DNA of 64,000 nucleotides from JAGXRK01 sp963804005. GTDB lineage: Bacteria; Bacteroidota; Ignavibacteria; Ignavibacteriales; Ignavibacteriaceae. Position numbers and translations under genes: made by a program. Shown here piece by piece: positions 35,857 through 45,427 of the stretch. The DNA lies in assembly GCA_963804005.1 (NCBI GenBank), contig CAWDOP010000002.1:310001-374000 (forward strand). The letters are read 5' to 3'. Under the pieces are notes generated by a model, which did no database searches, was not told the DNA's origin, and saw nothing but the letters and a program-made list of their open reading frames with translations. Positions within the stretch are counted from its first letter, which is position 1. Each line of letters opens with the position of its first letter.

Positions 35857-36783
35857 ATGAATATTGCTTCAATAGATATTGGCACCAATACGGTTCTTCT
35901 ATTAATTGCAGAGGTTGATCTAAAGAATCAAACATTTACCTCTTTAAGAAATGAACACAGAATGCCGAGAATAGGTAAAAGATTAAATCCGGGTTTGCCT
36001 ATAAATTCCGATAAAATCAAATCACTTAAAACAGTATTAAAAGAATATAAAATAATCATTGATTCTTATGATGTAATAAAAGTAATTTTAACAGCTACTA
36101 ATCCATTTAGAATAGCTTCGAATAGGGAATGTATTATTAAGGAAGTCCGTGAAGAATTTAATTATAAGATTAAAGTTATATCCGGTGAAGAAGAAGCATA
36201 TTATTCATTTCTCGGTGCAACTTCTGGAATATTAGATAAAGATAAATTTCTGGTAATAGATATTGGAGGTGGTAGTACAGAGATTATATATGGATCAAGA
36301 AATGATATATACTTTAGAAAAAGTTTTCAGATTGGAGCAGTTTCCGCTACTGAGAAATTCTTTATAAATGATCCACCAACTCCGGAGCAAGTTAAGTTAT
36401 TAAATGAATATATTCAAAAATTATTTCGAGAATTAAAGGATTTTCAGATCAATAATGCTTTTCCTGTTGCAATTGCTGGAACGCCTACAACTTTATCAAG
36501 TATCAAACACGGATTAAAAGACTTTAGCGAGAAAGTTATTGAATTAAGTGAGTTGGGTTTATTTGATATAAATAAAATAATTTCTGATCTCTTGCTTATG
36601 TCATCACAGGAAATAAAAAATAAATGGCGAGATATTATGAAAGGACGTGAAGATATTATATTAGCTGGATCACTTATTTTATTGAATTTATTGAAACTAT
36701 TAGGATTAGATAATGTATATACTAGTACTAAAGGAATCAGGTATGGAGCTATAGTAAAGTTTATGATTGATAATCAGGAGTGA
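35857..36783 (+). CDS. Ppx/GppA family phosphatase
   Basis: Actin-fold (ASKHA) phosphatase that hydrolyses polyphosphate or pppGpp. The phosphate motifs are SIDIGTNTVLLLIAEV at the N-terminus and FLVIDIGGGSTEIIYG at about residues 130-145, with GTPTTLSS later. The 308-residue length fits the short Ppx/GppA form without the C-terminal HD domain. Its 3' end overlaps the convergent nadB by 10 bases. Confidence 0.92.
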   Translation: MNIASIDIGTNTVLLLIAEVDLKNQTFTSLRNEHRMPRIGKRLNPGLPINSDKIKSLKTVLKEYKIIIDSYDVIKVILTATNPFRIASNRECIIKEVREEFNYKIKVISGEEEAYYSFLGATSGILDKDKFLVIDIGGGSTEIIYGSRNDIYFRKSFQIGAVSATEKFFINDPPTPEQVKLLNEYIQKLFRELKDFQINNAFPVAIAGTPTTLSSIKHGLKDFSEKVIELSELGLFDINKIISDLLLMSSQEIKNKWRDIMKGREDIILAGSLILLNLLKLLGLDNVYTSTKGIRYGAIVKFMIDNQE

Positions 36784-38399
36784 ACATTTTCTATTATCGT
36801 ATCTTTAACTTCTGAGTCAGATAACTTATCCGGATAATCAATAGTGAAGTGCAATCCCCTGCTTTCTTTTCTCAACTTTGCTGATTTAATAATAATATGG
36901 GAGCAAGTTATTAAATTTCTTAATTCTAACAATTTATTGAAGACTTTTGTTTTCTTATAAAACTCCTCTATTTCAATAAATATTGTATGAATTCTTTTAG
37001 ATGCTCTTTCTAGTCTTTGATTCGATCGTACAATTCCAACATAATCTCCCATAGTCTGCTTAACTTCTTTTAAGCTATGGGTGATCAAAACATGTTCATC
37101 TGCACTTAAAGTACCTGAATCATCCCATTCAGGTATTTCAGGAATATCAGATTGTTCCTCTTTAAGAAATCGTTTTATGTATTCGAAACTTCTGTATGCA
37201 TAGACTAAAGCTTCTAATAAAGAATTGCTGGCGAGTCTGTTTGCACCGTGAACACCAGTCATCGTAACCTCACCACAAGCAAACAATCCGTTTAATGAAG
37301 TTGCTGCTTCAAGATTTACCATTACACCGCCACAAGCATAGTGCGCAGCCGGAACAACAGAAATGAAATCTTTTGTAATGTCAACTCCGCTTTGCATTAA
37401 AGTATTGTAAATATTTGGGAATTTATCTTTTGTTTCATCATGATTTTTGTGAGTAATATCAAGATAAACAAAGTCATCTCCGCTTTTTTTTAGTTCATTA
37501 TCAATTGCTCTGGCAACAATATCTCGCGGAGCCAGTTCCTGTCGTGAATCATAATTTTTCATAAAAGCATTTCCATCCATAGTTCGTAAAATTCCGCCGT
37601 ATCCTCTAACGGCTTCCGAAATTAGAAATGAAGGAGTATCATAAGAATTTTTTGTTTCTATCTGATAGAAAGATGTTGGATGAAATTGTATGAATTCCAT
37701 ATTAGCTATCTTTGCTCCGGCACGATATGCCATTGCAAATCCATCACCCGTTGCAATAGCCGGATTTGTGGTATGAAGATAAACCTGCCCTAATCCACCG
37801 GTAGCAAGAATGGTTGCTCTCGCAGAAATTTTAATAACCTTGTTTTTAGTTGAGTCAAGCACATAAGAACCCCAGCAATTGCGATTGTTCAACTTTGACT
37901 CTTTCAATCCAAGTACATTATGTTCAGTCAGCAAATCTATTGCAATGGCATCTTCAATAATTTTAATATTGTTTTTTTCATTTACAGCTTCTATTAAGGC
38001 TCGTTCAATTTCTTTTCCCGTAAGGTCTTTTGTGTGAAGGATGCGCGGCATTGAATGCCCGCCTTCTTTTGCAAGATCATATTTGCCATTTTTTTGAGTG
38101 AATCTTGTACCAATCTCTATAAGATCTTTAATTCTTTGCGGTCCTTCTTTCACCATTGATTCAACAGCTTCCCGATTACACAATCCCGCACCGGCAATAA
38201 GTGTATCCTGAATATGTTTATTAAACGAATCTGAAGAATCGATTACAGATGCAATTCCACCCTGAGCGTAGTTTGTATTTGATTCAGCTTTATCTTTCTT
38301 CGTAACAAGAATAATATCTGCAAACTCTGAAATCTTTAGTGCAGCGAATAGACCGGCTATTCCGCTTCCGATAATTAAAACATCGGTCTTAAGCGACAT
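36774..38399 (-). CDS. nadB: L-aspartate oxidase
   Basis: FAD-dependent oxidation of L-aspartate to iminoaspartate, first step of NAD synthesis. The dinucleotide motif VLIIGSGIAGLFAAL, then SNTNYAQGGIASV, EFIQFHPTSFY and GVHGANRLASNSLLEALVY are all diagnostic of NadB over succinate dehydrogenase. The length of 541 residues is normal. nadA and nadC are not in this window. Confidence 0.95.
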   Translation of the reverse strand: MSLKTDVLIIGSGIAGLFAALKISEFADIILVTKKDKAESNTNYAQGGIASVIDSSDSFNKHIQDTLIAGAGLCNREAVESMVKEGPQRIKDLIEIGTRFTQKNGKYDLAKEGGHSMPRILHTKDLTGKEIERALIEAVNEKNNIKIIEDAIAIDLLTEHNVLGLKESKLNNRNCWGSYVLDSTKNKVIKISARATILATGGLGQVYLHTTNPAIATGDGFAMAYRAGAKIANMEFIQFHPTSFYQIETKNSYDTPSFLISEAVRGYGGILRTMDGNAFMKNYDSRQELAPRDIVARAIDNELKKSGDDFVYLDITHKNHDETKDKFPNIYNTLMQSGVDITKDFISVVPAAHYACGGVMVNLEAATSLNGLFACGEVTMTGVHGANRLASNSLLEALVYAYRSFEYIKRFLKEEQSDIPEIPEWDDSGTLSADEHVLITHSLKEVKQTMGDYVGIVRSNQRLERASKRIHTIFIEIEEFYKKTKVFNKLLELRNLITCSHIIIKSAKLRKESRGLHFTIDYPDKLSDSEVKDTIIENVHS

Positions 38400-38437
38400 A
38401 ATTTTTTCTCTAAGATTTATTTAATACTTAATGGAAA

Positions 38438-39148
38438 TTAAATGAAGAATACGGTAACAGCAAGTATTATAATGAGTGCAATGATAAGAAAATAATTTAG
38501 TGCTGTTATGATGAGGCTTACTGATTTGCTCGAAGTTAAAGTATAATTTGCTTTATAATTAAGAACAATAGACCATAAAATCATTCCTAACTCAAATGAA
38601 AACAGTATATAAGCAATTGTCGTTTTTACTTGAAATGGATTAGGATTATTCGAAAAGAGATACGCGCCAAATACAATTAATTCTATCGGGAATAAAATTA
38701 TAACTGCAAAAAGATTCGGTAGTGTTGAATAAATGTTTAGCGAATATATATCCCTGAATCTTACTTTATAATCTTTTTTGTTCAATATAAATGAAATAAG
38801 TGTTGAGATTAATACAAATAAAACAACAACAGAAGAAAGTACAATTAAATAACTATTAATTATTGGTGAAGTTGATATTGCCGACTCTGTTAAAATTAAA
38901 GAAACAAAACGGCTCAATATTAAAATTCGTAATGCAAAAAGTATTGTAAGAAAGACAATAAAATTTTTATGTTCTGAAAAAATTATTTTTTTGAAGGCAG
39001 TAGACGGTGATTCAGTAATTGATCCGATAGTTTCCCCAATATCAATATTCGATACCTTGTCTCGTATAAAGTATTTGCAGCTGGTGCAGATATGAGTATA
39101 AATAGAATTTTCAGCAGAACAATTTTTGCAGATGACAGCGTTTTTCAT
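38438..39148 (-). CDS. Zinc-ribbon, multi-span membrane protein (Yip1-like)
   Basis: 236 residues. The N-terminus has a zinc-ribbon pair, CKNCSAENSIYTHICTSCK, followed after a linker by about five hydrophobic spans, an arrangement seen in Yip1-domain proteins of this phylum. The cytoplasmic ribbon may recruit a partner; the function is unknown. It follows DUF5683 by 7 bases on the opposite side of the unit order (it is upstream of nadB). Confidence 0.65.
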   Translation of the reverse strand: MKNAVICKNCSAENSIYTHICTSCKYFIRDKVSNIDIGETIGSITESPSTAFKKIIFSEHKNFIVFLTILFALRILILSRFVSLILTESAISTSPIINSYLIVLSSVVVLFVLISTLISFILNKKDYKVRFRDIYSLNIYSTLPNLFAVIILFPIELIVFGAYLFSNNPNPFQVKTTIAYILFSFELGMILWSIVLNYKANYTLTSSKSVSLIITALNYFLIIALIIILAVTVFFI

Positions 39149-39155
39149 CTATGCC

Positions 39156-39674
39156 TCAAAAATTAATACGGATATTTAATTGCGGAGTTCTTGTAAGATA
39201 TTCTTCGCTAACAGTAAAATCAAATAAGTGTGCATCCACATAAGCATCAACAAGATTAAGTAAATAGGTTAAGACCAAATAAATAGCAAAGTTGTCGCGC
39301 TGATCTCGATAAAAATCTCTCTTCAATAAATAAATTCTCTGATCAGTTTCAATATATAAATCTCTATTCTTTGTGTATTCATCATTTGTATCTATCCAAT
39401 TGTAAACAAACCAGCCGGCAAATCCCCAAACAAGGGGAATCTTCCAATAAGATTCATTATATAACTGACCCCAACCGGGAATAACAGCACTGCGAAGTAC
39501 TGCTCCCCACGGGGATTTCTGCATAACGAACACAGTATCAGTTTTTTCCTCTTTTATCAAAAGTTCTTCACTTTGAGAGAAAAGATTTGACGTGAGAAAA
39601 ATAAAAAGTATAACTGTACTAATTATAATTCTTATCAATGATTTCGAATAGTTCGAATAGTCTTTCAAGTTCAT
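39156..39674 (-). CDS. DUF5683 domain-containing envelope protein
   Basis: A protein of about 170 residues with an N-terminal signal or anchor (LIRIIISTVILFIFLTSNLFSQ) and a DUF5683 domain (WGAVLRSAVIPGWGQLYNESYWKIPLVWG, YLLNLVDAYVDAHLF), typical of Bacteroidota and Ignavibacteria and found next to parB. Function unknown. The start is uncertain: ATG 39674 overlaps parB by 56 bases; TTG 39638 would give the cleanest signal peptide. Confidence 0.8.
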   Translation of the reverse strand: MNLKDYSNYSKSLIRIIISTVILFIFLTSNLFSQSEELLIKEEKTDTVFVMQKSPWGAVLRSAVIPGWGQLYNESYWKIPLVWGFAGWFVYNWIDTNDEYTKNRDLYIETDQRIYLLKRDFYRDQRDNFAIYLVLTYLLNLVDAYVDAHLFDFTVSEEYLTRTPQLNIRINF

Positions 39675-40569
39675 TATTTGAATAGAACTCAATTATTATT
39701 TCTCCGGAACCGTCTTTCTTTTGTTTACAAGATACTTTTGTTCCGAATATTTTTCTTAATTTATCTTCAACATCTTTGAAGTTTGCAGATACTAATCTGT
39801 TCCCTCCCGGTATTGAAAAAGATTTTTTTTGAGGTTTTTCTTCCTGACCTATTTTTTTAACAAGCTGTTCAACTTTTCTTACTGAAAGATTATTGGCAAG
39901 GATTTTTTCAAGAATCTGAATCTGAGTTGCCTCGTTTGGAATATTTATCAGCGCTCTTGCATGCCCTGATGATATCTCTTCATTAACAAGGGCTTCCTGA
40001 ATCTTATAAGGTAATTTTAGCAACCTAATTGAATTTGCAATTGTTGTTCTGTCTTTTCCTACTTTATCAGCAATTTCTTCCTGTGTTAAATGACATTCTT
40101 CCATTAGTCTTTTAAACGCTCTTCCAATCTCAATTGGATTAAGTCTTTCACGTTGAATATTCTCAATCAATGCAAGTGCTAATAAAATTTCGTCGGAATC
40201 AACTTTAATTATATATGCGGGAATTTCTTTATAGCCAATATCTTTATATGCACGCAGTCTCCTTTCGCCTGAAATTAGTTGATAACGATTACCCTGAATT
40301 CTTCTTACTGTAATTGGCTGGATTAATCCGTTTGATATTATAGATTTTTTTAATTCTTCCAGTGCCTGCGGGTCAAAACCCATCCTAGGTTGATATGGAT
40401 TCGGAGAAATAAATTCTACAGCTATCCTGGCTAATATATCAATGAGTTTACCGTCATCATCTTTAATATTAGAATAATCAGGTGGTTGAACCAGATCCTG
40501 ATTTACAATTGCATTGGGATTCATCAATGCATCCAAACCTCTTCCTAAAACTGGTTTAATTTTGCTCAT
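39619..40569 (-). CDS. parB: Chromosome-partitioning protein ParB
   Basis: CTP-dependent clamp that loads at parS and spreads along the origin region. The N-terminal nuclease-like domain has NPYQPRMGFDPQALEEL and GERRLRAYKDIGY (the CTP-binding motif), the middle has the helix-turn-helix (TQEEIADKVGKDRTTIAN) and the C-terminus dimerises. The 316 residues are usual. It overlaps parA by 14 bases. I see no perfect parS palindrome in the window. Confidence 0.95.
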   Translation of the reverse strand: MSKIKPVLGRGLDALMNPNAIVNQDLVQPPDYSNIKDDDGKLIDILARIAVEFISPNPYQPRMGFDPQALEELKKSIISNGLIQPITVRRIQGNRYQLISGERRLRAYKDIGYKEIPAYIIKVDSDEILLALALIENIQRERLNPIEIGRAFKRLMEECHLTQEEIADKVGKDRTTIANSIRLLKLPYKIQEALVNEEISSGHARALINIPNEATQIQILEKILANNLSVRKVEQLVKKIGQEEKPQKKSFSIPGGNRLVSANFKDVEDKLRKIFGTKVSCKQKKDGSGEIIIEFYSNNELERLFELFEIIDKNYN

Positions 40570-41347
40570 GTTCTTTATTCTGAGTAATTACCGAATTCCT
40601 TTCTAAAAATTCAGATGCAAATGACATATAATTTTTTGCACCTGATGAAATTGCATCATATAAAATAATTGGCTTGCCGTAGCTTGGTGATTCTGAAATT
40701 CTAACGTTTCTATGAATGACAGTATTAAAAACTTTTTCTCCAAAATACTTTCGCACTTCTTCTGCAACCTGATGAGATAATCTTAATCGTGTATCGAACA
40801 TTGTAAGTAAAACACCTTCGATTGCTAAGTCAGGATTGTAATGTTTTTTAACAATATTTATTGTATTAAGCAGTTGTCCAAGTCCCTCAAGAGCAAAATA
40901 CTCACATTGCACCGGAATTAGAACTGAATCAGAGGCGGCCAATGAATTGAGAGTAAGCAAACCGAGAGAAGGCGGACAATCAATTACAATAAAATCATAT
41001 TCATGTTTTATTTGTGCTAAGGCTTTGCGCAGTATTGCTTCTCTGCTTTCTATATCAACCATCTCGATTTCTGCACCGACGAGATTTATGTTTGCAGGAA
41101 GAATATCCAGATGCGGCATAAAAGAATTAATTATTGCATTTCTTATTTCTTCCGTTCCAATAAGAACATCATAGACCGATGGAGATTGATTGGCAGCGCT
41201 TAATCCGGATGAAGAATTTGATTGAGGATCGATATCCACTAATAAAGTTTTCTTTTCGGCTGCTGCTAACAGAGAGGAGAGATTTATTGCCGTAGTAGTT
41301 TTACCTACTCCTCCCTTTTGATTCGCTATGGAAATAATTTTTGCCAT
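40556..41347 (-). CDS. parA: Chromosome-partitioning ATPase ParA (Soj)
   Basis: Deviant Walker ATPase that moves ParB-bound origins. The motifs are IANQKGGVGKTTTAIN at the N-terminus and FIVIDCPPSLGLLTLN (Walker B region). The length of 263 residues and operon with parB support the chromosomal Soj type rather than a plasmid type. It heads the parA-parB-DUF5683 unit. Confidence 0.95.
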   Translation of the reverse strand: MAKIISIANQKGGVGKTTTAINLSSLLAAAEKKTLLVDIDPQSNSSSGLSAANQSPSVYDVLIGTEEIRNAIINSFMPHLDILPANINLVGAEIEMVDIESREAILRKALAQIKHEYDFIVIDCPPSLGLLTLNSLAASDSVLIPVQCEYFALEGLGQLLNTINIVKKHYNPDLAIEGVLLTMFDTRLRLSHQVAEEVRKYFGEKVFNTVIHRNVRISESPSYGKPIILYDAISSGAKNYMSFASEFLERNSVITQNKEHEQN

Positions 41348-41410
41348 TCAAGGATTCTGTTTAAATTAAATACAAAAATAAGTCATTATCATCACTATAA
41401 AAACTAATTC

Positions 41411-42091
41411 TTAAAGAGTAATTTCTTCACCATAATTCATTACTTTACATCCAATTCCTTTTGCCTCAACTTTAGTTTTGAATTCTTTCGGATCAGCTTC
41501 AATTACAGGAAAAGTATTGTAGTGCATAGGAATAGCTGAAATTCTAGGAGAAACAAAATCTGCTGCTTTTACTGCGTCATCAATTCCCATAGTAAAATTA
41601 TCACCGATAGGTAATAGCATATAATCAATTGGATTCATCTCGCCAATTAATTTCATATCATAAAACAAACCTGTATCTCCGGTATGGTAAATACACTTAT
41701 TATCAATTGTAACAATTACTCCTGCTGGTTCCCCTGCGTATTGATTATCAGGTGTAAGCGAGCCATGATGAGCAATTGTAAATTTCACTTTACCAAAATC
41801 AAACTTATGGCTGCCACCAATATGCATATTGTGTGCTTTAAAACCTTTAGATTTTATCCATTCAGCGAGTTCGTTAACGCATATAAAAGTTGAATTACAT
41901 CTTTTGGCGATTTCTAAACCATCACCTACATGATCACCATGAGCGTGAGTAAGAATTATGTAATCTGCGTCAACTTCATTTGACTTAACAGGTGAAGTTG
42001 GATTTCCATCAAGAAAAGGATCAATCAGAATCTTTAATCCTTTTTCTGTTGTAATTTGAAATGCAGAATGAGAAAAATATTTTAGTTTCAT
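41411..42091 (-). CDS. UPF0173 metal-dependent hydrolase (metallo-beta-lactamase fold)
   Basis: 226-residue MBL-fold hydrolase of the YtkL/UPF0173 type. Metal-binding motif: LTHAHGDHVGDG; further ligands in AHHGS, YHTGDTGLFYDM and PMHYNTFP. Substrate unknown; the family is cytosolic and widely conserved. It lies 16 bases downstream of the CHAD gene on the same strand. Confidence 0.9.
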   Translation of the reverse strand: MKLKYFSHSAFQITTEKGLKILIDPFLDGNPTSPVKSNEVDADYIILTHAHGDHVGDGLEIAKRCNSTFICVNELAEWIKSKGFKAHNMHIGGSHKFDFGKVKFTIAHHGSLTPDNQYAGEPAGVIVTIDNKCIYHTGDTGLFYDMKLIGEMNPIDYMLLPIGDNFTMGIDDAVKAADFVSPRISAIPMHYNTFPVIEADPKEFKTKVEAKGIGCKVMNYGEEITL

Positions 42092-42107
42092 AATATATCT
42101 CCTCTTA

Positions 42108-42569
42108 TTATTGTAATGCTTTTGTAAAATCCTTAAAATTTTTGCTGTGCAAAAATTTCATAAGATCGAATTTGAATGTTTCTTCCAATTCACTTTTTTT
42201 TAAAATAACTCTTTCATTCAATTCAGGTAACGCCTTAATTTTTCCTTGATCCAATAATGATTTTACATTTTCAAGTAGAACATCAAGATCGCGGACAGAA
42301 CCTGATAAATCCTGAAGTTTTTCAATTTTGTTATAGAATCTCACGAACTGTTTTTTTTCGAAACAAATTAAGAAAAGTTCCATCGAATATCTTACTCTTC
42401 TTAAAGAAATTCTTACATCGTGCAGGTTTTCTACAGAACTATCTTCAAAATATCTTATGACTGTTTCAAGAAAAGTATCAATCCTATCATTTAAAACTGT
42501 TTTTGCAGTTGTGATAAAAGATTTTGTCTTTTTTAGAGATTCAATTTCCCATTTTCTTTTCTTAGACAT
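42108..42569 (-). CDS. CHAD domain protein (short)
   Basis: A helical CHAD-domain protein of about 153 residues, the family that binds inorganic polyphosphate. The conserved histidine and basic helices are seen in ENLHDVRISLRRVRYSMELF and DLSGSVRDLDVLLENV. It is shorter than most CHAD proteins, with roughly one of the usual repeated helical units complete. ATG 42569 is preferred; the upstream TTG overlaps a small frame. A Ppx/GppA phosphatase gene lies 5 kb away, a possible functional link. Confidence 0.8.
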   Translation of the reverse strand: MSKKRKWEIESLKKTKSFITTAKTVLNDRIDTFLETVIRYFEDSSVENLHDVRISLRRVRYSMELFLICFEKKQFVRFYNKIEKLQDLSGSVRDLDVLLENVKSLLDQGKIKALPELNERVILKKSELEETFKFDLMKFLHSKNFKDFTKALQ

Positions 42570-42571
42570 AA

Positions 42572-42700
42572 TCAACTCAATAACACTTTAGTAAAACCTT
42601 TAATAGCTTTTACTTTACTATTTTCCTCACCATAAATAGTAGGAAAATCCACCAAACCAATAGTTAAAATTTTATTATATAAAGGGATGACTGCACACAC
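42572..42700 (-). CDS. Candidate 42-residue small protein
   Basis: Low-confidence reading frame filling the 127-base gap between cdaA and the CHAD gene. The GTG at 42700 is one base after the cdaA stop and the TGA at 42572-42574 is just before the CHAD start. It encodes CAVIPLYNKILTIGLVDFP and a basic tail. The close fit to both neighbours suggests a real coupled gene or the remnant of one; no family is recognised. Confidence 0.3.
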   Translation of the reverse strand: MCAVIPLYNKILTIGLVDFPTIYGEENSKVKAIKGFTKVLLS

Positions 42701-42701
42701 T

Positions 42702-43520
42702 CTATTTATTTTTTCTGAATTGTTCAAACAAACCTTTCCATCCCTTTATTGCAGGCGGTTTAAATGTTTCAGAAAGTCTTTTTTTCAATGCTTCTTTGGA
42801 TAATCCTGTTGTCAACTGTCCGTTCTCAGCAATAGAAATCTGACCTGTTTCTTCAGAAACAATAACACTTAAGACATCAGCAACTTCTGTAATTCCCAAA
42901 CCGGCTCTATGCCTCATTCCTAAAGATTCACCATCTATTTTAGTATGGGCAGATAAAGGAAGAGTGCATCGTGCAGCTTCGATGATATTATCCTTTATAA
43001 TTACCGCTCCGTCGTGTAACGGTGACCTTGGATAAAAAATTGAAGTTAGCAACGACTTATTTAATCTTGCATTCAAAGGTTCTCCGGTTTCAGCGTAACC
43101 TCTTATTCCTGTTGAAGTAATTAAGACTATTAAAGCTCCGTGTTGCTGCTGCGCAAGTTCAAAGGCAGCTTCTGCAACAATATCGGTTGCTGTTGGCATA
43201 TCAGATTTAATGAAAGGCTTTAAAAATGGATTTCTGGCAAGTAAAACTAATAATCTCCTTATTTCTGGTTGAAATAAAATTATGAATGCAATTACCCAAA
43301 TATCAGTTAGGAGTTTTAGCAGCCAGCTAACTGCTCGCAGATTAGCTGCTTGAGATAAAAATGAAATTAAGAGAATTATCATCAATCCGACAAATATCTG
43401 AGCAGCTATAGTTCCTCGGAGCAAAGTGTATAATTTATAAACTATAAAAGATACTAGAGCTATATCAATAACATCTATAAAGGTTATTGTTAAAAATCCT
43501 ATTTTGAATATATCAAACAA
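42702..43520 (-). CDS. cdaA: Diadenylate cyclase CdaA
   Basis: Makes c-di-AMP from two ATP. Three N-terminal membrane spans (residues ~10-30, 38-58, 65-85) precede a DisA_N-type cyclase domain with the DGA motif (LHDGAVIIKDN) and the RHR motif (LGMRHRAGLGI). The 272-residue length is typical. It is 8 bases downstream of folP, a linkage repeatedly seen in this group. Confidence 0.94.
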   Translation of the reverse strand: MFDIFKIGFLTITFIDVIDIALVSFIVYKLYTLLRGTIAAQIFVGLMIILLISFLSQAANLRAVSWLLKLLTDIWVIAFIILFQPEIRRLLVLLARNPFLKPFIKSDMPTATDIVAEAAFELAQQQHGALIVLITSTGIRGYAETGEPLNARLNKSLLTSIFYPRSPLHDGAVIIKDNIIEAARCTLPLSAHTKIDGESLGMRHRAGLGITEVADVLSVIVSEETGQISIAENGQLTTGLSKEALKKRLSETFKPPAIKGWKGLFEQFRKNK

Positions 43521-43528
43521 TATTATTC

Positions 43529-44680
43529 CTACATAAAATTTTCAAGTAATCTTGTTGATTGTAATGCCAATTTAACATTATGAGTTCTAATTATTCTTGC
43601 AGAATTAAGAACTGATATGGATTCCAGAATTGTTGACTGTACATCCCTTTGGTCAACTTGTAAGTCTAAAGTTTTGCCAATAAAAGATTTTCGGGATAAT
43701 CCAATTAGAATTGGAAATCCGAGAGATTTAAAATCTGCAAGTCTTTTGAGAATTTCAAAATTATCCTCCACTCTTTTTCCAAATCCAATACCCGGATCAA
43801 CAAAAACTTTCTTAATTCCTTTCTGAACTGCAAAATTAGTTTGTTCGTATAAAAAATCATAAACTTCACGAATCACATTATCGTACTTTGGTGAATCCTG
43901 CATATTTTTTGGAGTTCCTTTAATATGCATTAAAACTAAACCGGCGTCGAATTTTTGAACTATTGAAGCAATATTCTTATCGAATGTTAAAGAACTGATA
44001 TCATTAACGATTGAAGCTCCGTTTTCCAAAGCCTTTTTAGCAACTTCAGATTTTGTTGTATCTATCGAAATCACACAATCAGGTTTTAGTTTTTTTATTT
44101 CTTTTATAACCGGAATTGTTCTTTTTATTTCCTCATCGACAGAAACGGGTTCGGAACCAGGTCGAGTTGATTCGCCACCAATATCTAAAAAGTCTGCGCC
44201 GTCATCAATCATATTTAGAGCGTGCTCAACTGCAGACTCATAATCATGATATTTTCCTCCGTCCGAAAATGAATCTGGAGTAATATTTAAAATTCCCATT
44301 ATATAAGGTTTATTAAATGTAAACAGACGATTATTAAAAGCAAAACTTTGAGAACCATATTCCTCAAAATTTTTAATTGCATTTACTATACGATAACCAA
44401 GATCTTCATCACCAAAAGAAACAATTTTTCTTGAAATTTCCTTGAGTAAATTGATTGATCCGGTAATGAAAATATCTGTAGTATCTTCCCTGTTTTTTTT
44501 ATAACAGATTTCTCTTTCCTGAAGTACGATTTTCTGAACAATATTTGCCATATCCGAGGATATATTCCGTATTTCGAGTCCAAATAAACCAACAGAATAT
44601 ACATCACGGAATATTTTATACTCGTTGCTGTATTTCTTAAAAACTTCTGAAAACGAAAGATTAAGGATTTGAATTATCAA
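43529..44680 (-). CDS. folP: Dihydropteroate synthase with N-terminal extension
   Basis: Folate-pathway enzyme joining 4-aminobenzoate to dihydropterin pyrophosphate. The catalytic TIM barrel begins at about residue 128: YIMGILNITPDSFSDGGKY, then DIGGESTRPGSEPV and PILIGLSRKSFIG. Before it lie about 125 residues without resemblance to standard FolP, including SVGLFGLEIRN and DIFITGSINLLKEI. The start is a TTG at 44680; no ATG suits the extended frame better. Confidence 0.92.
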   Translation of the reverse strand: MIIQILNLSFSEVFKKYSNEYKIFRDVYSVGLFGLEIRNISSDMANIVQKIVLQEREICYKKNREDTTDIFITGSINLLKEISRKIVSFGDEDLGYRIVNAIKNFEEYGSQSFAFNNRLFTFNKPYIMGILNITPDSFSDGGKYHDYESAVEHALNMIDDGADFLDIGGESTRPGSEPVSVDEEIKRTIPVIKEIKKLKPDCVISIDTTKSEVAKKALENGASIVNDISSLTFDKNIASIVQKFDAGLVLMHIKGTPKNMQDSPKYDNVIREVYDFLYEQTNFAVQKGIKKVFVDPGIGFGKRVEDNFEILKRLADFKSLGFPILIGLSRKSFIGKTLDLQVDQRDVQSTILESISVLNSARIIRTHNVKLALQSTRLLENFM

Positions 44681-44723
44681 GAATTATCACTTATCTCTAA
44701 AAATGATTGTTCAAAATATAACA

Positions 44724-44750
44724 AAAGAAGCGACTTAAAGTCGCTTCTTT
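44724..44750 (-). terminator. Intrinsic terminator downstream of rpe
   Basis: A perfect 12-bp inverted repeat AAAGAAGCGACT/AGTCGCTTCTTT with a 3-base loop; its minus-strand end is T-rich. It lies 22 bases beyond the rpe stop and upstream of folP, separating the two units. Confidence 0.8.
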
Positions 44751-44771
44751 CAAATCAAAAATACCACAAAA

Positions 44772-45425
44772 TTATTTAATAAGGTTTTTTAACTCAGTTG
44801 TTGCTGCAGAAATATTATCAGAGTGAAAAATAGCAGAACCAGCAACAAAGACATCACATCCAGATTCTTTAATTTTCGTTATAGTTTTATTGTTTACTCC
44901 ACCATCAACTTCGATCAAAAAATTTGCGTTAAGTTTTTTTCTTAATTCAACTGCTTCTTTAATTCTTTTAAGAGAATTAGAAATAAAACTTTGTCCGCCA
45001 AAACCAGGATTGACTGTCATTAACAAAACGAGGTCAACATATTCAGCGATATCAACTAAAACACTTATTGGAGTTGCAGGATTTACAACCACACCGGCTT
45101 TTGCACCTAATTCTTTTATTTTGATTATAGTTCTGTTTAAGTGAGAAACTTCTTCATAATGAACTGAAACATAATTTGCACCGGCTTTTATAAAATCCTC
45201 TAAAAAGCTATCAGGATCTTTTATCATTAAATGAACATCAATAGGAAGATGCGAAGCTTTTTTAGCCGCCTGAACTATAACGGGACCAAAGGTGATATTA
45301 GGAACAAACTTGCCGTCCATGATATCGCAGTGAATCCAATCTGCTCCGCCCATTTCTACAAGTCGAATCTGTTGAGCAAGGTTTGTAAAATCACATGATA
45401 AAATTGAAGGGGCTAATAATTTCAT
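44772..45425 (-). CDS. rpe: Ribulose-phosphate 3-epimerase
   Basis: Interconverts ribulose-5-phosphate and xylulose-5-phosphate (pentose phosphate pathway). TIM-barrel landmarks: LLAPSILSCDF, DWIHCDIMDGKFVPNITFG, DVHLMI, MTVNPGFGGQSFI and EVDGGVN. The 217 residues from ATG 45425 are standard; a TTG at 45431 overlaps the PASTA gene stop. Coupled to the PASTA gene. Confidence 0.95.
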   Translation of the reverse strand: MKLLAPSILSCDFTNLAQQIRLVEMGGADWIHCDIMDGKFVPNITFGPVIVQAAKKASHLPIDVHLMIKDPDSFLEDFIKAGANYVSVHYEEVSHLNRTIIKIKELGAKAGVVVNPATPISVLVDIAEYVDLVLLMTVNPGFGGQSFISNSLKRIKEAVELRKKLNANFLIEVDGGVNNKTITKIKESGCDVFVAGSAIFHSDNISAATTELKNLIK

Positions 45426-45427
45426 AA

